This document shows positions 14,890 to 22,854 of a stretch of DNA of 29,753 bases, piece by piece. This stretch comes from a virus: the IMG/VR virus record IMGVR_UViG_3300042923_001074, positions 1-29,753 of that record; one strand, 5' to 3'. Position 1 is the first letter of the stretch, and the number at the start of each line of letters is the position of its first letter. A program made the position numbers and the translations under genes. Under the pieces are notes generated by a model that was not told the DNA's origin, searched no databases, and saw only the letters and a list, made by a program, of their open reading frames with translations.

Positions 14890-14990
14890 TCAATTCTAAG
14901 GGCATTATTAGGCTTGTAGCGAGGTTTAGTAGTGGAAAAGGTATAATTATCGTCTTAGGATAAAACGCCTGTGTGGATGTTATATAGGGG
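14890..14990 (+). other. Possible structured leader of the CoiA-like gene
   Basis: About 100 bases of GC-richer sequence with short complementary runs (AGGC near 14911, GCCT near 14969) and the shared block TTATCGTCTT-N4-TAAA-N4-CTGT at 14947. Compare 9795-9890. Confidence 0.35.
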
Positions 14991-15006
14991 TTTTAAAAAG
15001 AAATAA

Positions 15007-15024
15007 ACAAAATATAGATAATTA
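15007..15024 (+). repeat. AT-rich junction motif copy 7
   Basis: ACAAAATATAGATAATTA, ending about 22 bases before the ribosome-binding site of the CoiA-like gene. Confidence 0.6.
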
Positions 15025-15062
15025 ACATTAAATCAAATGATATATCAAAAGGAGTGAAGTTA

Positions 15063-16346
15063 ATGCTTACATGTCAAGTAGGTAAAACAATTGTAGACAC
15101 ATTTACATATAAAGAACAACAATTAAGAGAATGGTCTAATAAAGGAATGTTAAAATGTCCAGTATGTGGCGAAAAAATGTTATATTGTCATGGCGATTTT
15201 AAAATTGCATATTTTAGACATGAAAAGAACAGTGATTGTCCAGATATTTATTCTGAAGGTGTTACTGAAGAACATATACAAGGAATAAAAACATTATATA
15301 ACTGGTTGCAAATACAAGAAGGTATGACTAATTTGCAATTAGAGAAATGGATTGCTGACACCAGACAAAGACCAGATATTTATTTTATAAAAGATGAACA
15401 AGAGTATGTTATTGAATATCAATGTTCTCCAATAGCTACACAATATAATATGAGACATGATTTATATAAACTTCAAGGAATAAAGGATATTTGGATTCTT
15501 GGAGTTGATAAATATTCAATAAATGAATATGAAAAATTTTTAAATATGGATCTATTCGAAACAGAACTTCGTAATTTAAGATTTAAAACTATTGAGACAG
15601 AAATTAATAATTCAGATAATAAATTATTGTATTTAAATAAATATGGTAATTTAATAAAAACAGTAAAAAAGATATCTCCAATGCTTGGATATAAAACAAA
15701 GTATAATAATATAGTGGATTCAAAACAAATTGAAGTATGTAAATATGAGAATTTATTCGGAGAGAACAATTTACATGACGAAAAAAGTAAGTTTAGAATT
15801 GTATCTAGCATAATAAAAAGTAAAATAAGTGAACTGAATGAAAAAGTTTATGAAAGTAATTATGAATTTCGTTCATTAATAGAAGATAATAATGTTAAAT
15901 TTGCTATATATTCTTTTTATAGTGGACATATTTACAAAACCAGTATAAGCGACTTCAAAGATAATGAATTGAATGAATGTATTGATTATGAAATCAATGT
16001 TAGAAAAGAAAAGATACTTGAAAGCAAGAGAATACAACAAGAATATTCGAAAAAAGTTCACAAATGTTTTGAACTAGATGAAAGATTTAAAGTTGTAAAT
16101 AAAAATTGTAGATTTTCTTATGGATGTGGAAATTATAATTATTATTTATGGAAAGTCATATTTACAAGTAATGATTTTAATAGAGTGTTTTTTATAAAAG
16201 AAAATAAAACAGATTGTACAGAAAAATTATACTATTATAAAAATCTGGATACATATGAATATAGAGATTTGAATGTGGACAAGATATTTGATTATATATC
16301 AAACAGCATCTCTAATACTCTTAGAAAATATAAGTATGGGAGGTGA
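15063..16346 (+). CDS. CoiA-like nuclease-fold protein, 427 aa
   Basis: Start at the ATG at 15063, eight bases after AAAGGAG; the GTG at 15054 overlaps that site. The N-terminus carries a zinc-ribbon-like Cys/His set (C32-x2-C35, C42-H43, H53, C59). A restriction-endonuclease-fold core follows: RQRPDIYFI with D105, then EYVIEYQCS with E118 and Q120, the D...ExQ pattern of CoiA/competence-type nucleases. The remaining 280 residues are K/N/Y-rich and not recognised. CoiA proteins are linked to DNA uptake and recombination; on a phage or plasmid the role may be DNA repair or recombination during replication. Followed closely by the DUF5659-like gene. Confidence 0.75.
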   Translation: MLTCQVGKTIVDTFTYKEQQLREWSNKGMLKCPVCGEKMLYCHGDFKIAYFRHEKNSDCPDIYSEGVTEEHIQGIKTLYNWLQIQEGMTNLQLEKWIADTRQRPDIYFIKDEQEYVIEYQCSPIATQYNMRHDLYKLQGIKDIWILGVDKYSINEYEKFLNMDLFETELRNLRFKTIETEINNSDNKLLYLNKYGNLIKTVKKISPMLGYKTKYNNIVDSKQIEVCKYENLFGENNLHDEKSKFRIVSSIIKSKISELNEKVYESNYEFRSLIEDNNVKFAIYSFYSGHIYKTSISDFKDNELNECIDYEINVRKEKILESKRIQQEYSKKVHKCFELDERFKVVNKNCRFSYGCGNYNYYLWKVIFTSNDFNRVFFIKENKTDCTEKLYYYKNLDTYEYRDLNVDKIFDYISNSISNTLRKYKYGR

Positions 16347-16353
16347 TTAATAT

Positions 16354-16530
16354 ATGATATTTAAAGTATTTAAGAAATCAATAGCCTTAAAACTCATTGC
16401 ACAAGGTTATATTTTAGAAGATATACAGCCTTTAAGTTACAAACCTTGGTTCAGTGTATTCTTATTTAAAGATAGTAAAGAAATAAGAAAAGATTTTGAA
16501 AGAATACAAATAGAAGATAGTAATAAGTAA
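16354..16530 (+). CDS. DUF5659-like small protein, 58 aa
   Basis: A short frame with GGGAGGTGATT before ATG at 16354, eight bases after the CoiA-like stop, so co-transcribed. The pattern KKSIALKLIAQGYILEDIQP... WFSVFLFKDSKEIRKDFERI fits the DUF5659 family of short Firmicute phage and plasmid proteins (helix, beta strand, acidic turn, helix). Function unknown. Confidence 0.65.
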   Translation: MIFKVFKKSIALKLIAQGYILEDIQPLSYKPWFSVFLFKDSKEIRKDFERIQIEDSNK

Positions 16531-16577
16531 AACAAAATAAAAGTATAATCAAATGCAAATATCGAAAGGAGACTTTT

Positions 16578-19500
16578 ATGAAAGTTATAAAAGAATTAAA
16601 AATAGGTGAAGGAATAAATATAATACAAAGAGAGGGAAAAGATTTAGTATTATCAAAGGAAACAGGATATAAAACTACATTTATTGATAAGAAAGGAAAA
16701 ATTCATAGAAAAAATATTTGGAATGCAACTATGGATTGGTGTTATGATGCAGTAAAAATGAATGAAATTAAAGTAAATAAAGATATACCAAAACCATTTT
16801 ACATGCATGAAGGGAAACAATACTCTGATGCTATAATTAGTGTTAAATTTAGATGTGCAATAAAAGAAACAGAAACAATTGATAAAATGAATAAAGAATT
16901 ATGTGATTTAAATAAATTATATAAAGAAATAGATAGCAAATTAAAGGAATTTAGAGATAAAGGTATATCAATGAGACAATGCAGATATAAAGGTGTATAT
17001 AAGGAAAATCTTACAGAAGATCAAAAAATGTATGTTAATTTATATAATGAACAACAAGATTTAATTAACAATAAAAAAGATAGAATAGATAAATTAAAAA
17101 ATCAAAAGAAAAGTGATATAAAAAACACTGAAGAAATTAGAAGAGATTTATATAAAAATGGTTTTGATATAATTGATAGTCAAGGATGTAAAGTACATAT
17201 GGTTAGATATAAACGATCGTCTGGCTCTAGTAGAGTAGGAAAATGCTTATTTATTAGAGAGGATTTGTACAAGCCTATGATGGATTGGACTATGATGGAC
17301 TTGTGTATAAAAGAAGGGCAAGAAATTGATTTAGCAAGTTATGAAGCATATATAAGTTTAACATTGAGTTCAATGATTGATACAATTAATATTAAAAAAG
17401 AAAATATTCTAGTTTTAAAAGATGAAGAATCGGATGTAACTGAAGAATGTATGGTAACAGAACAAATCCTTGATAAAAATAATAAAGCTATATTACATAC
17501 AGAAAGAAAAAATGTAACAATAACTAATAAAATATGGGATGGTGAGAGTTTATTAGATAGTAGTTTGTTTGAAAGTAAGTATAAAGATAAAGGTATGTTA
17601 CTTTTAAGAAATAAATTTGTAAAAACATGTGCTTTTAATACAAACATTCAAAAATATTATAAAGAACATAATATAACTATGAATGATATAAAAAATAGTT
17701 CTTATTTCTTATATACAAAAGCAAAAAAAGTTGAAGATATATTATTAATTACTACTCCTTCAAGCTTAAAGTATTGCAAATTCGGTTCTATTGATAATTA
17801 TATAAATAATATGGATCAAGTATGGGGTATAGTAAAATATGATAAACCTACTCATTATTTTAATGGTGATCTAGTACAAACACATTATCAATTATTAAAT
17901 TCTTTAAATTGCAGTAAAAAAGATGTTGAAGAAATATTACACAATACCGAAGAATATGTTGGTTTATTAAAAAATGATATGGCTGTTTTAAGAAGACATT
18001 TAAAGATGCAGATAGAACAAAATGAGGAATGTAAATTAACTGATGATGAAATATTTCAAAAAGAAATAGAAGGATTTTATTCTGAAGATTATTTAAATAT
18101 AAATAAAGATAATCATACCAAAGATATGATGTATACTTTATTAACTTTAAATGATAAAATAAAATTTACTAACGAATTTATTGCATTTCAAAAAGATATA
18201 ATAAGGTCTTATAAAGATAATACAAGATTAGGACATATACTTGTGCATGGAAATTACAGTGTTTTATGTGGTAATGGATTAGAAATGTTAAAAGGGTCAT
18301 GTGATAAATGGAATATCAAAGATGGTTCGCTAATTAAAGAAGGCACAATATATTGTAATAATTTTAAAGAAGTTAAACTTATAGGTTCTCGAAGTCCACA
18401 CCCTTCGCCAAGTTGTATATTTATATCTCAAAATACAATATATGATGAGATAAATACATACTTTAATAGCAGTAAGCAGATTGTACATATAAACTCTATA
18501 GGTGAAAATAATCTAGAAAAATTGTCATCGGCAGATTATGATAGTGATCAAATGCTTTTGAGTGATAATATGAAACTTATAGAAATAGCAGAAAGACATT
18601 ATAAAGACTATCCTGTATCAGTAAATTGTGTAGTGGGTAAAAAAACTCCAAGATATTATACAGATGAAGATAAATGTGATTTAGATGTAAAAACTAGCAA
18701 GAATCTTATTGGACAGATAATAAACCAAGCACAAATACTAGAAAGCTATTTAAACGATATTAGGTTTAATATGAATAAAGAAAAAAATATTAACAAAATG
18801 AAAAAATTTAAAAAACTAATAGAGAATGTTTTTATTGATATATCGACATTAAATATATTATCATGTATAGAAATAGATAAAGCAAAAAAAGAATTTGATA
18901 TCGATAGTGAATCAGAATTGAATAAAATAAAAGAAAAGTATAGTAATATAAAATTACCAAATTTCTTTAAATATACTGCAAAAGATACTTTTGATGATAA
19001 AAAGGATAAAGTAAAAGAAAAGATACTGAAGGAAACCCCATATGAAAAGATAGATAAAAAAAATGATTTACCAGAAGAAATTGAAAGAAAAAAAATATAT
19101 AATAAGGAAATTAAAGAATCTATAGATAAAGCTATATCAATAATGGAAAAAGAAAAATATAAAAAATATGAAACAACTATGGATTATTTAGAAACCACCA
19201 TAGATAAATTTAAATATAGAAAAGATGATAGAAGAAATAACAACACAGATAAAATATCAACAATTATAGATTTGCTTACTAATAAATATAAAATATTATT
19301 GAATAATACAAATGAGGCTGATAGAAAGCAAATTCAAAAGGTAATGGAGTTGATTGATATAACAAATAAAAAAAATAGAGCATTATGGACTAATGATAGT
19401 CTTACAGGAGAAGATCGGCATAATAAGACAATTCAATATAGAGTTGAATTAATAAACAAAGTTTCAAAATTAAAAATTAAATTTGTAACATTAATTTCTA

Positions 19501-19709
19501 TATTAAAACAAATAAAGGAAGGAAAATATAGTAATATAGGAAGAATTGCATTAAGTACATTATATTCTAGCCACAGAGAAATGTTCTTAGAAATATTCAG
19601 AATACAACAAGAAGAAATAGAAATATTGTGTGAAGGAAATGATTTAGCAATATATGATATACCTTTTGGTAAAAAGAAAACAACAAGAGAAATTAAAAAA
19701 AATATATAA
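16578..19709 (+). CDS. Putative single-subunit two-barrel RNA polymerase (YonO-like)
   Basis: 1043 residues, AAAGGAG before the ATG. Residues 651-659 read SADYDSDQM, matching the beta' active-site motif NADFDGDQM; D653, D655 and D657 would hold the catalytic Mg2+. About 50 residues upstream is R605-S-P-H-P, spaced as the RQP segment of beta' before its active-site loop. This is the double-psi beta-barrel signature of multisubunit RNA polymerases and of the one-chain QDE-1/YonO enzymes; YonO of SPbeta is a DNA-dependent RNA polymerase of about 900 residues. The normally invariant Gly of DxDGD is Ser656. The N-terminal 400 and C-terminal 340 residues are lysine-rich and largely helical. HU-like, YonK-like and phosphoesterase genes follow, as beside yonO. 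A weak AT-motif (16532-16550) precedes it. Confidence 0.8.
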   Translation: MKVIKELKIGEGINIIQREGKDLVLSKETGYKTTFIDKKGKIHRKNIWNATMDWCYDAVKMNEIKVNKDIPKPFYMHEGKQYSDAIISVKFRCAIKETETIDKMNKELCDLNKLYKEIDSKLKEFRDKGISMRQCRYKGVYKENLTEDQKMYVNLYNEQQDLINNKKDRIDKLKNQKKSDIKNTEEIRRDLYKNGFDIIDSQGCKVHMVRYKRSSGSSRVGKCLFIREDLYKPMMDWTMMDLCIKEGQEIDLASYEAYISLTLSSMIDTINIKKENILVLKDEESDVTEECMVTEQILDKNNKAILHTERKNVTITNKIWDGESLLDSSLFESKYKDKGMLLLRNKFVKTCAFNTNIQKYYKEHNITMNDIKNSSYFLYTKAKKVEDILLITTPSSLKYCKFGSIDNYINNMDQVWGIVKYDKPTHYFNGDLVQTHYQLLNSLNCSKKDVEEILHNTEEYVGLLKNDMAVLRRHLKMQIEQNEECKLTDDEIFQKEIEGFYSEDYLNINKDNHTKDMMYTLLTLNDKIKFTNEFIAFQKDIIRSYKDNTRLGHILVHGNYSVLCGNGLEMLKGSCDKWNIKDGSLIKEGTIYCNNFKEVKLIGSRSPHPSPSCIFISQNTIYDEINTYFNSSKQIVHINSIGENNLEKLSSADYDSDQMLLSDNMKLIEIAERHYKDYPVSVNCVVGKKTPRYYTDEDKCDLDVKTSKNLIGQIINQAQILESYLNDIRFNMNKEKNINKMKKFKKLIENVFIDISTLNILSCIEIDKAKKEFDIDSESELNKIKEKYSNIKLPNFFKYTAKDTFDDKKDKVKEKILKETPYEKIDKKNDLPEEIERKKIYNKEIKESIDKAISIMEKEKYKKYETTMDYLETTIDKFKYRKDDRRNNNTDKISTIIDLLTNKYKILLNNTNEADRKQIQKVMELIDITNKKNRALWTNDSLTGEDRHNKTIQYRVELINKVSKLKIKFVTLISILKQIKEGKYSNIGRIALSTLYSSHREMFLEIFRIQQEEIEILCEGNDLAIYDIPFGKKKTTREIKKNI

Positions 19710-19724
19710 AAATTCCACAATAAA

Positions 19725-19743
19725 AATAAATTATATACAATTA
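19725..19743 (+). repeat. AT-rich junction motif copy 8
   Basis: AATAAATTATATACAATTA, 15 bases after the polymerase stop codon; one mismatch to the copies at 12144 and 22137. Confidence 0.62.
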
Positions 19744-19752
19744 TATACAGCC

Positions 19753-19771
19753 TTAACCGTTGGTATTACTA
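19753..19771 (-). repeat. Inverted copy of the 571/799 repeat
   Basis: On the - strand TAGTAATACCAACGGTTAA, compared with TAGTTATACCAACGGTTCA at 571. Two to three mismatches over 19 bases. Confidence 0.5.
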
Positions 19772-19997
19772 GGGTTTACAGGTATAATGTATAAATGAAA
19801 ACTTAGGGGATATAGGGAGAACTAAACATTTTAATAGTTGTAATATCTAAGACCGTATAAGTGTTTTCTCCCAACACTTATATAAAAATACAGATAGTAT
19901 TACTCAATAAGAGTTTATTATACCAACCACTCTGAGGAGTGGTACAAACTTTTCATTTTAATTCATTTTTTCATAAATCTTTTTATTTTAACTTTTC

Positions 19998-20054
19998 TCT
20001 CCTACTTGACAGGCAAATGGTTATATACAGATAATCAGCCTGTCTTTTAGGAGA
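19998..20054. repeat. 57-nt three-stem perfect hairpin
   Basis: TCTCCTA pairs with TAGGAGA, GACAGGC with GCCTGTC, and TGGTTAT with ATAATCA (one G-T). The outer two stems are separated by a CTT/TTT internal loop, the inner two by an AAA bulge, and the apical loop is ATACAG. Flanking AATTCATTT (about 19959) and AAATGAATT (about 20066) could extend it. It is T-rich before and A-rich after, so not a terminator on either strand. Confidence 0.75.
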
Positions 20055-20171
20055 AGAAAAAAAGAAATGAATTAGATTAGGTTTAATTGCCAACTTGAAT
20101 TAAAATAAATTATAGCCAATTGAAATAAAATTACTAATTCATAATAAGTTAAATATCCCGAAAGGGTTATA

Positions 20172-20190
20172 AATAAAATATAAAAAAACT
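20172..20190 (+). repeat. AT-rich junction motif, diverged copy 9
   Basis: AATAAAATATAAAAAAACT; the first twelve bases match the copy at 24087, the rest is poly-A. A partial copy AATAAATTATAGCCAATT lies at 20104-20121. Confidence 0.35.
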
Positions 20191-20223
20191 AAAAAAGAGA
20201 GAAGAAAGAGGAGATTAAAAGAT

Positions 20224-20520
20224 ATGAAGAAAGCAGATTTATTAGCACTTACAGTAGAAACATTAGGATTTGAAAAGAAAAAGGAAGCAGAAGAATTTTT
20301 AGCAAAGGTTGATAAGTTAGTAAAGGCAGTAGCCGATGAAGGTAGTAAAACTAAGATTGGTGAATACATAGAAATTGAAAAGAAACACGTTGAGGAAAAA
20401 CATAAAGAAGCTAGGGAAGGACATAATCCTAGAACTAAGGAAGTTATACAAATTCCAGCTAAAACTATTCCAGCACATGATGAAGTTAAAATTAAGGCAA
20501 CTAAAAAGATTAATGAATAA
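20224..20520 (+). CDS. HU-like DNA-binding protein
   Basis: 98 residues with AAAGAGGAG before the ATG. The pattern is that of the HU/IHF fold: an N-terminal MKKADLLALTVETLGFEKKKEAEEFLAKVDKLVKAVADEG helical half, a short beta segment with KTKIGEYIEIEKKHVEEK in place of the usual G-F-G-F strand, and the DNA-binding arm NPRTKEVIQIPAKTIPAHDEVKIKATKKI, whose NPxT-x5-IPA motif is the family hallmark. It should bend or coat phage DNA. SPbeta encodes an HU homologue (YonN) beside its RNA polymerase, so the position also fits. Confidence 0.88.
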   Translation: MKKADLLALTVETLGFEKKKEAEEFLAKVDKLVKAVADEGSKTKIGEYIEIEKKHVEEKHKEAREGHNPRTKEVIQIPAKTIPAHDEVKIKATKKINE

Positions 20521-20529
20521 TTGACTATT

Positions 20530-20558
20530 AAGGAGGACTAAAAAATGGTTCTCCTTTT
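20530..20558 (+). terminator. Terminator after the HU-like gene
   Basis: AAGGAGGAC (20530-20538) pairs with GTTCTCCTT (20548-20556), one G-T pair, then TT. The stem overlaps a ribosome-binding-like AAGGAGG and a six-codon ATG frame at 20545, so an attenuator function is also possible. Confidence 0.55.
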
Positions 20559-20619
20559 ATATTAACAATAGAGCTTATATTAATGTATAAGTTGTTAGTT
20601 AATATAAAAATAAAAATAC

Positions 20620-20658
20620 ATGGCTGTGGTATTCAGCAGGCGGGAAGTGGGTAAGTAA
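20620..20658 (+). other. GC-richer 12-codon frame before the beta-CASP gene
   Basis: ATG at 20620 opens MAVVFSRREVGK and stops one base before the ATG at 20660. This 39-base stretch is more than half G+C, unlike its surroundings, and holds the only purine-rich sequence before the next start (GGGAAGTGGG). It may be a structured or translated leader. Confidence 0.35.
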
Positions 20659-20659
20659 T

Positions 20660-22135
20660 ATGGGAGGAAAGAAAAAAGATTTTAAAATAATAGTGAAAAG
20701 TTTAGGTAATTCTACAAGTGGAGTTACAGGAAGTATGTGGACTATAGAGTATCCTAAGAATGATGGCTCAAAAGGATTAATAGGAATCGAGTGTGGCTTA
20801 TCTCAATCTGAGCCTACTACAGAAAAAATGTATTTGGCTAATAAGAAAATGTTAGAGAATATAGGAAAAGATGTAGTTAAGAAATGTGAATATATATTCT
20901 TAGGCCACCAGCACGTAGATCATTTGGGAAATCTAAGTTATTTTTGCAAAGATAACGGGTTTGAAGGAAAGATATTAGGTTCTAAAGAAACAATTGAAAT
21001 AGGAAAAGAACTTATTAAAGATTCAATTTATATACATAAAAAATCATTAGAATATTTAAATTCCAAAGGAATAAAAGCAAAAGCATTATATACTCAATCA
21101 CAAATGTATGAAATGTTTGATCATATGGAGTCAGTAATTGTAGGACAGAAGATTAAATTAAATGACAATTTATATGTAGAATTTAGAAATAATTCTCATA
21201 CAATTGGTTCTACAAATATTACGTTTACTTTTATAAAACCAAACAATCAAAAAAAGGTCATTTGCTATTCCTCAGATATGGGAAGTCAAATAAATAAAAA
21301 GTTTAGTTATTATTTAAAAGAACAAGATATTCCTATGAGTTGCAATTTCTTCATAAGTGAAGCAACTTATTCTGATTATTCTAGACAAATGACTAAAGAG
21401 ATGGCTATTAGTGAAAGAGAAGATATGAAAAACATGATAAAAAATGCAATAGTACAAGGAAAGCGTGTTTTATTACCAGTATTCGCTTTTTCAAAAGCTC
21501 AGTTAATGGTTACACTACTTTGGGAATGGTTTCATGATGAAGATTGGTTTGGAAGAACACCAGTAGTTATGGATGGTTTACTTATGAGTAATATAAATAA
21601 TACATATTTAAATGTTCTTGAAAATGAAGAAAAGAAATTATTTGAACAAGTTATGCAATGGGAAAATTTAAAAATAAATAAAATGTATGATTCTACTATT
21701 GCTACATTATCACAAAGAACCGCTGGAGTATATCTTGTAAGTTCAGGTTTTCTCAAGGAAGGACGCATAACAACATATCTACCTCAATTTTTAGAAAGTT
21801 CAAATGACATTATAGCTATTAATGGTTATTGTGGTGATGAAAATTCTAGAGGTGGACAACTATTAAATAAAGCACTAGATGTAATAAAAATAGACAAAAG
21901 ATTTATTCAAAAAAAATGTACTGTATTACAATATAAATCATTTAGTTCTCACATAAGCAGAATTGAGTTACTAGAATTGTGGAGTAGGTTATGTTGTGAC
22001 AAGATAATAATACATCATTGCGATGATAGGAATAAAAGTAATTTACTATCTGATGCAAAAGAGTATTTAAGAAGTAAAAATAAAACTACAAATATAGAAT
22101 GTGTATCAAAAGATAATTATATCTTTGAACTATAA
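20660..22135 (+). CDS. Beta-CASP metallo-beta-lactamase-fold nuclease-like protein
   Basis: 491 residues. The metal site motifs of the metallo-beta-lactamase fold are present: HQHVDH (H83, H85, D87, H88), H180 in NNSHTIGS, and D206 in YSSDMG. The beta-CASP insert typical of CPSF73/RNase J-type RNA nucleases and DNA-processing relatives is recognisable from SEATYSD (E234), RVLLPVFAFSKAQLMVTLL and, near the end, FSSHISRIELLELW and IIIHHC, which supply the late His ligands. The natural inference is RNA processing of phage transcripts. It lies 4 kb after the putative RNA polymerase gene and is followed by a motif copy and the YonK-like gene. The start lacks a clear ribosome-binding site. Confidence 0.85.
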   Translation: MGGKKKDFKIIVKSLGNSTSGVTGSMWTIEYPKNDGSKGLIGIECGLSQSEPTTEKMYLANKKMLENIGKDVVKKCEYIFLGHQHVDHLGNLSYFCKDNGFEGKILGSKETIEIGKELIKDSIYIHKKSLEYLNSKGIKAKALYTQSQMYEMFDHMESVIVGQKIKLNDNLYVEFRNNSHTIGSTNITFTFIKPNNQKKVICYSSDMGSQINKKFSYYLKEQDIPMSCNFFISEATYSDYSRQMTKEMAISEREDMKNMIKNAIVQGKRVLLPVFAFSKAQLMVTLLWEWFHDEDWFGRTPVVMDGLLMSNINNTYLNVLENEEKKLFEQVMQWENLKINKMYDSTIATLSQRTAGVYLVSSGFLKEGRITTYLPQFLESSNDIIAINGYCGDENSRGGQLLNKALDVIKIDKRFIQKKCTVLQYKSFSSHISRIELLELWSRLCCDKIIIHHCDDRNKSNLLSDAKEYLRSKNKTTNIECVSKDNYIFEL

Positions 22136-22136
22136 A

Positions 22137-22155
22137 AATAAATTATATATAATTA
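22137..22155 (+). repeat. AT-rich junction motif copy 10
   Basis: AATAAATTATATATAATTA, identical to the copy at 12144. It begins one base after the beta-CASP stop and ends inside the ribosome-binding site AAGGAGAG of the YonK-like gene, so a transcript starting here would have to start within the motif. TTGAAC 17 bases before TATAAT gives a partial sigma-A match at this copy only. Confidence 0.65.
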
Positions 22156-22170
22156 AGGAGAGATTTTAAT

Positions 22171-22359
22171 ATGAAAAAAGCAGTAAGTTACAAATTCACA
22201 AACGCTGAGGTGTCAGTAGATAATGAGCAATACACAATTACAGAGACTACCAAAGAAGAAGATAAGGTTTATAATTTTTCTAAAATTTTAGATAGTCTAG
22301 CTGGCAAGACAGTTGCTATAACAATTCAAGAAACTGAGGAAGTTCCTTCAGAGGAATAG
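22171..22359 (+). CDS. YonK-like small phage protein
   Basis: 62 residues, AAGGAGAG before the ATG. The order of segments, an N-terminal beta hairpin (YKFTNAEVSVDNEQYTITETTKEE), the helix VYNFSKILDSLAG, the strand KTVAITIQE and a short acidic tail with P, matches YonK of phage SPbeta (63 residues, Pfam YonK family), especially the Y-F--IL...GK-V-IT--E pattern. YonK function is unknown. It is followed by hairpins and terminators, so it is probably expressed with the beta-CASP gene or from the motif just upstream. Confidence 0.72.
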   Translation: MKKAVSYKFTNAEVSVDNEQYTITETTKEEDKVYNFSKILDSLAGKTVAITIQETEEVPSEE

Positions 22360-22429
22360 AATATACATAATTAAAAGCAAATACCTTTCTAACAAGGATT
22401 TGACTAAAAACAACTATTTTATAAATTGC

Positions 22430-22484
22430 GGTATATATCTTCGGAGTATACCTGAGAGGGTTAGATGCGTCTAGCTCTCTTTTT
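22430..22484 (+). terminator. UUCG hairpin followed by terminator
   Basis: GGTATAT...GTATACC (22430-22452) is capped by a C-UUCG-G tetraloop. Directly after, GAGAG/CTCTC (22454-22458, 22475-22479) with inner GTTAGA/TCTAGC and loop TGCG is followed by TTTTT. The pair of hairpins may end the upstream transcript and stabilise its 3' end. Confidence 0.78.
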
Positions 22485-22495
22485 AAATATATTAT

Positions 22496-22532
22496 AAAGC
22501 TCATCTCGTTGTGATAATGATGTGAGCTTTTA
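22496..22532 (+). terminator. Second terminator hairpin
   Basis: AAAGCTCA (22496-22503) and TGAGCTTT (22523-22530) with a 19-base loop, then TT. The A-rich and T-rich flanks would let it work in both directions. No gene lies between here and 22632. Confidence 0.6.
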
Positions 22533-22631
22533 GTGTATTTAGAATATATTTTTACATACTAATTGTAAATCAGTTAGATGTAAATGTCAATATAAGATAA
22601 AAAAGAATTAAATAGAAAAGGAAAGATATTT

Positions 22632-22820
22632 ATGGGAGAAAAAACTTATAATCAACAAAGAGAAAGTAAGAAACATAAAAGAAGAGTACAAAAAATAACA
22701 TGTAGCAAATGTAAAGCGAAAATAATAGTCGAGGATGAAATAGAAAATGGAAATATAAGTGTAATTAGTGGAATTAAATTCTTAGAATGTCCACAATGTG
22801 GTCAAGAAATAATCATTTAA
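22632..22820 (+). CDS. Zinc-ribbon protein, 62 aa
   Basis: AAAAGGAAAG precedes the ATG. The N-terminal 20 residues are basic (NQQRESKKHKRRVQK), followed by CSKCKAK and CPQCGQE, two CxxC knuckles 27 residues apart (C24, C27, C54, C57) as in zinc ribbons. Small basic zinc-ribbon proteins of this kind in phages often bind nucleic acids or modulate transcription; no specific family is assigned. Confidence 0.72.
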   Translation: MGEKTYNQQRESKKHKRRVQKITCSKCKAKIIVEDEIENGNISVISGIKFLECPQCGQEIII

Positions 22821-22838
22821 ATAAATTATATAATAAAT
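22820..22838 (+). repeat. AT-rich junction motif copy 11
   Basis: AATAAATTATATAATAAAT, starting at the final base of the zinc-ribbon stop codon and ending two bases before the GAGGGAG site of the next gene. Confidence 0.55.
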
Positions 22839-22854
22839 ATGAGGGAGAATATTG

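Larger units (their letters stand above)
19710..20223 (+). other. Structured intergenic region before the HU-like gene
   Basis: 514 bases without a gene. It holds the AT-motif at 19725, an inverted copy of the 571/799 repeat at 19753, a ten-pair perfect hairpin TATAAGTGTT/AACACTTATA at 19856-19882, a seven-pair hairpin ACCACTC/GAGTGGT at 19926-19943 with loop TGAG, the long hairpin at 19998-20054, a CCC-GAAA-GGG tetraloop hairpin near 20157, and a diverged AT-motif copy at 20172. None has a convincing U-run, so most are not simple terminators. A non-coding RNA or a DNA-level site is possible. Confidence 0.6.

Noticed and set aside
14890-14990. Possible tRNA or tmRNA-like fold in the GC-richer leader
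   Set aside because: No acceptor stem/CCA, no T-loop GTTCRA sequence and no cloverleaf pairing could be drawn.
22125-22153. TTGAAC-17-TATAAT as the general explanation of the AT-rich motif
   Set aside because: Only the 22137 copy has a -35-like hexamer at the right distance; copies at 14508, 22820 and 24087 do not.
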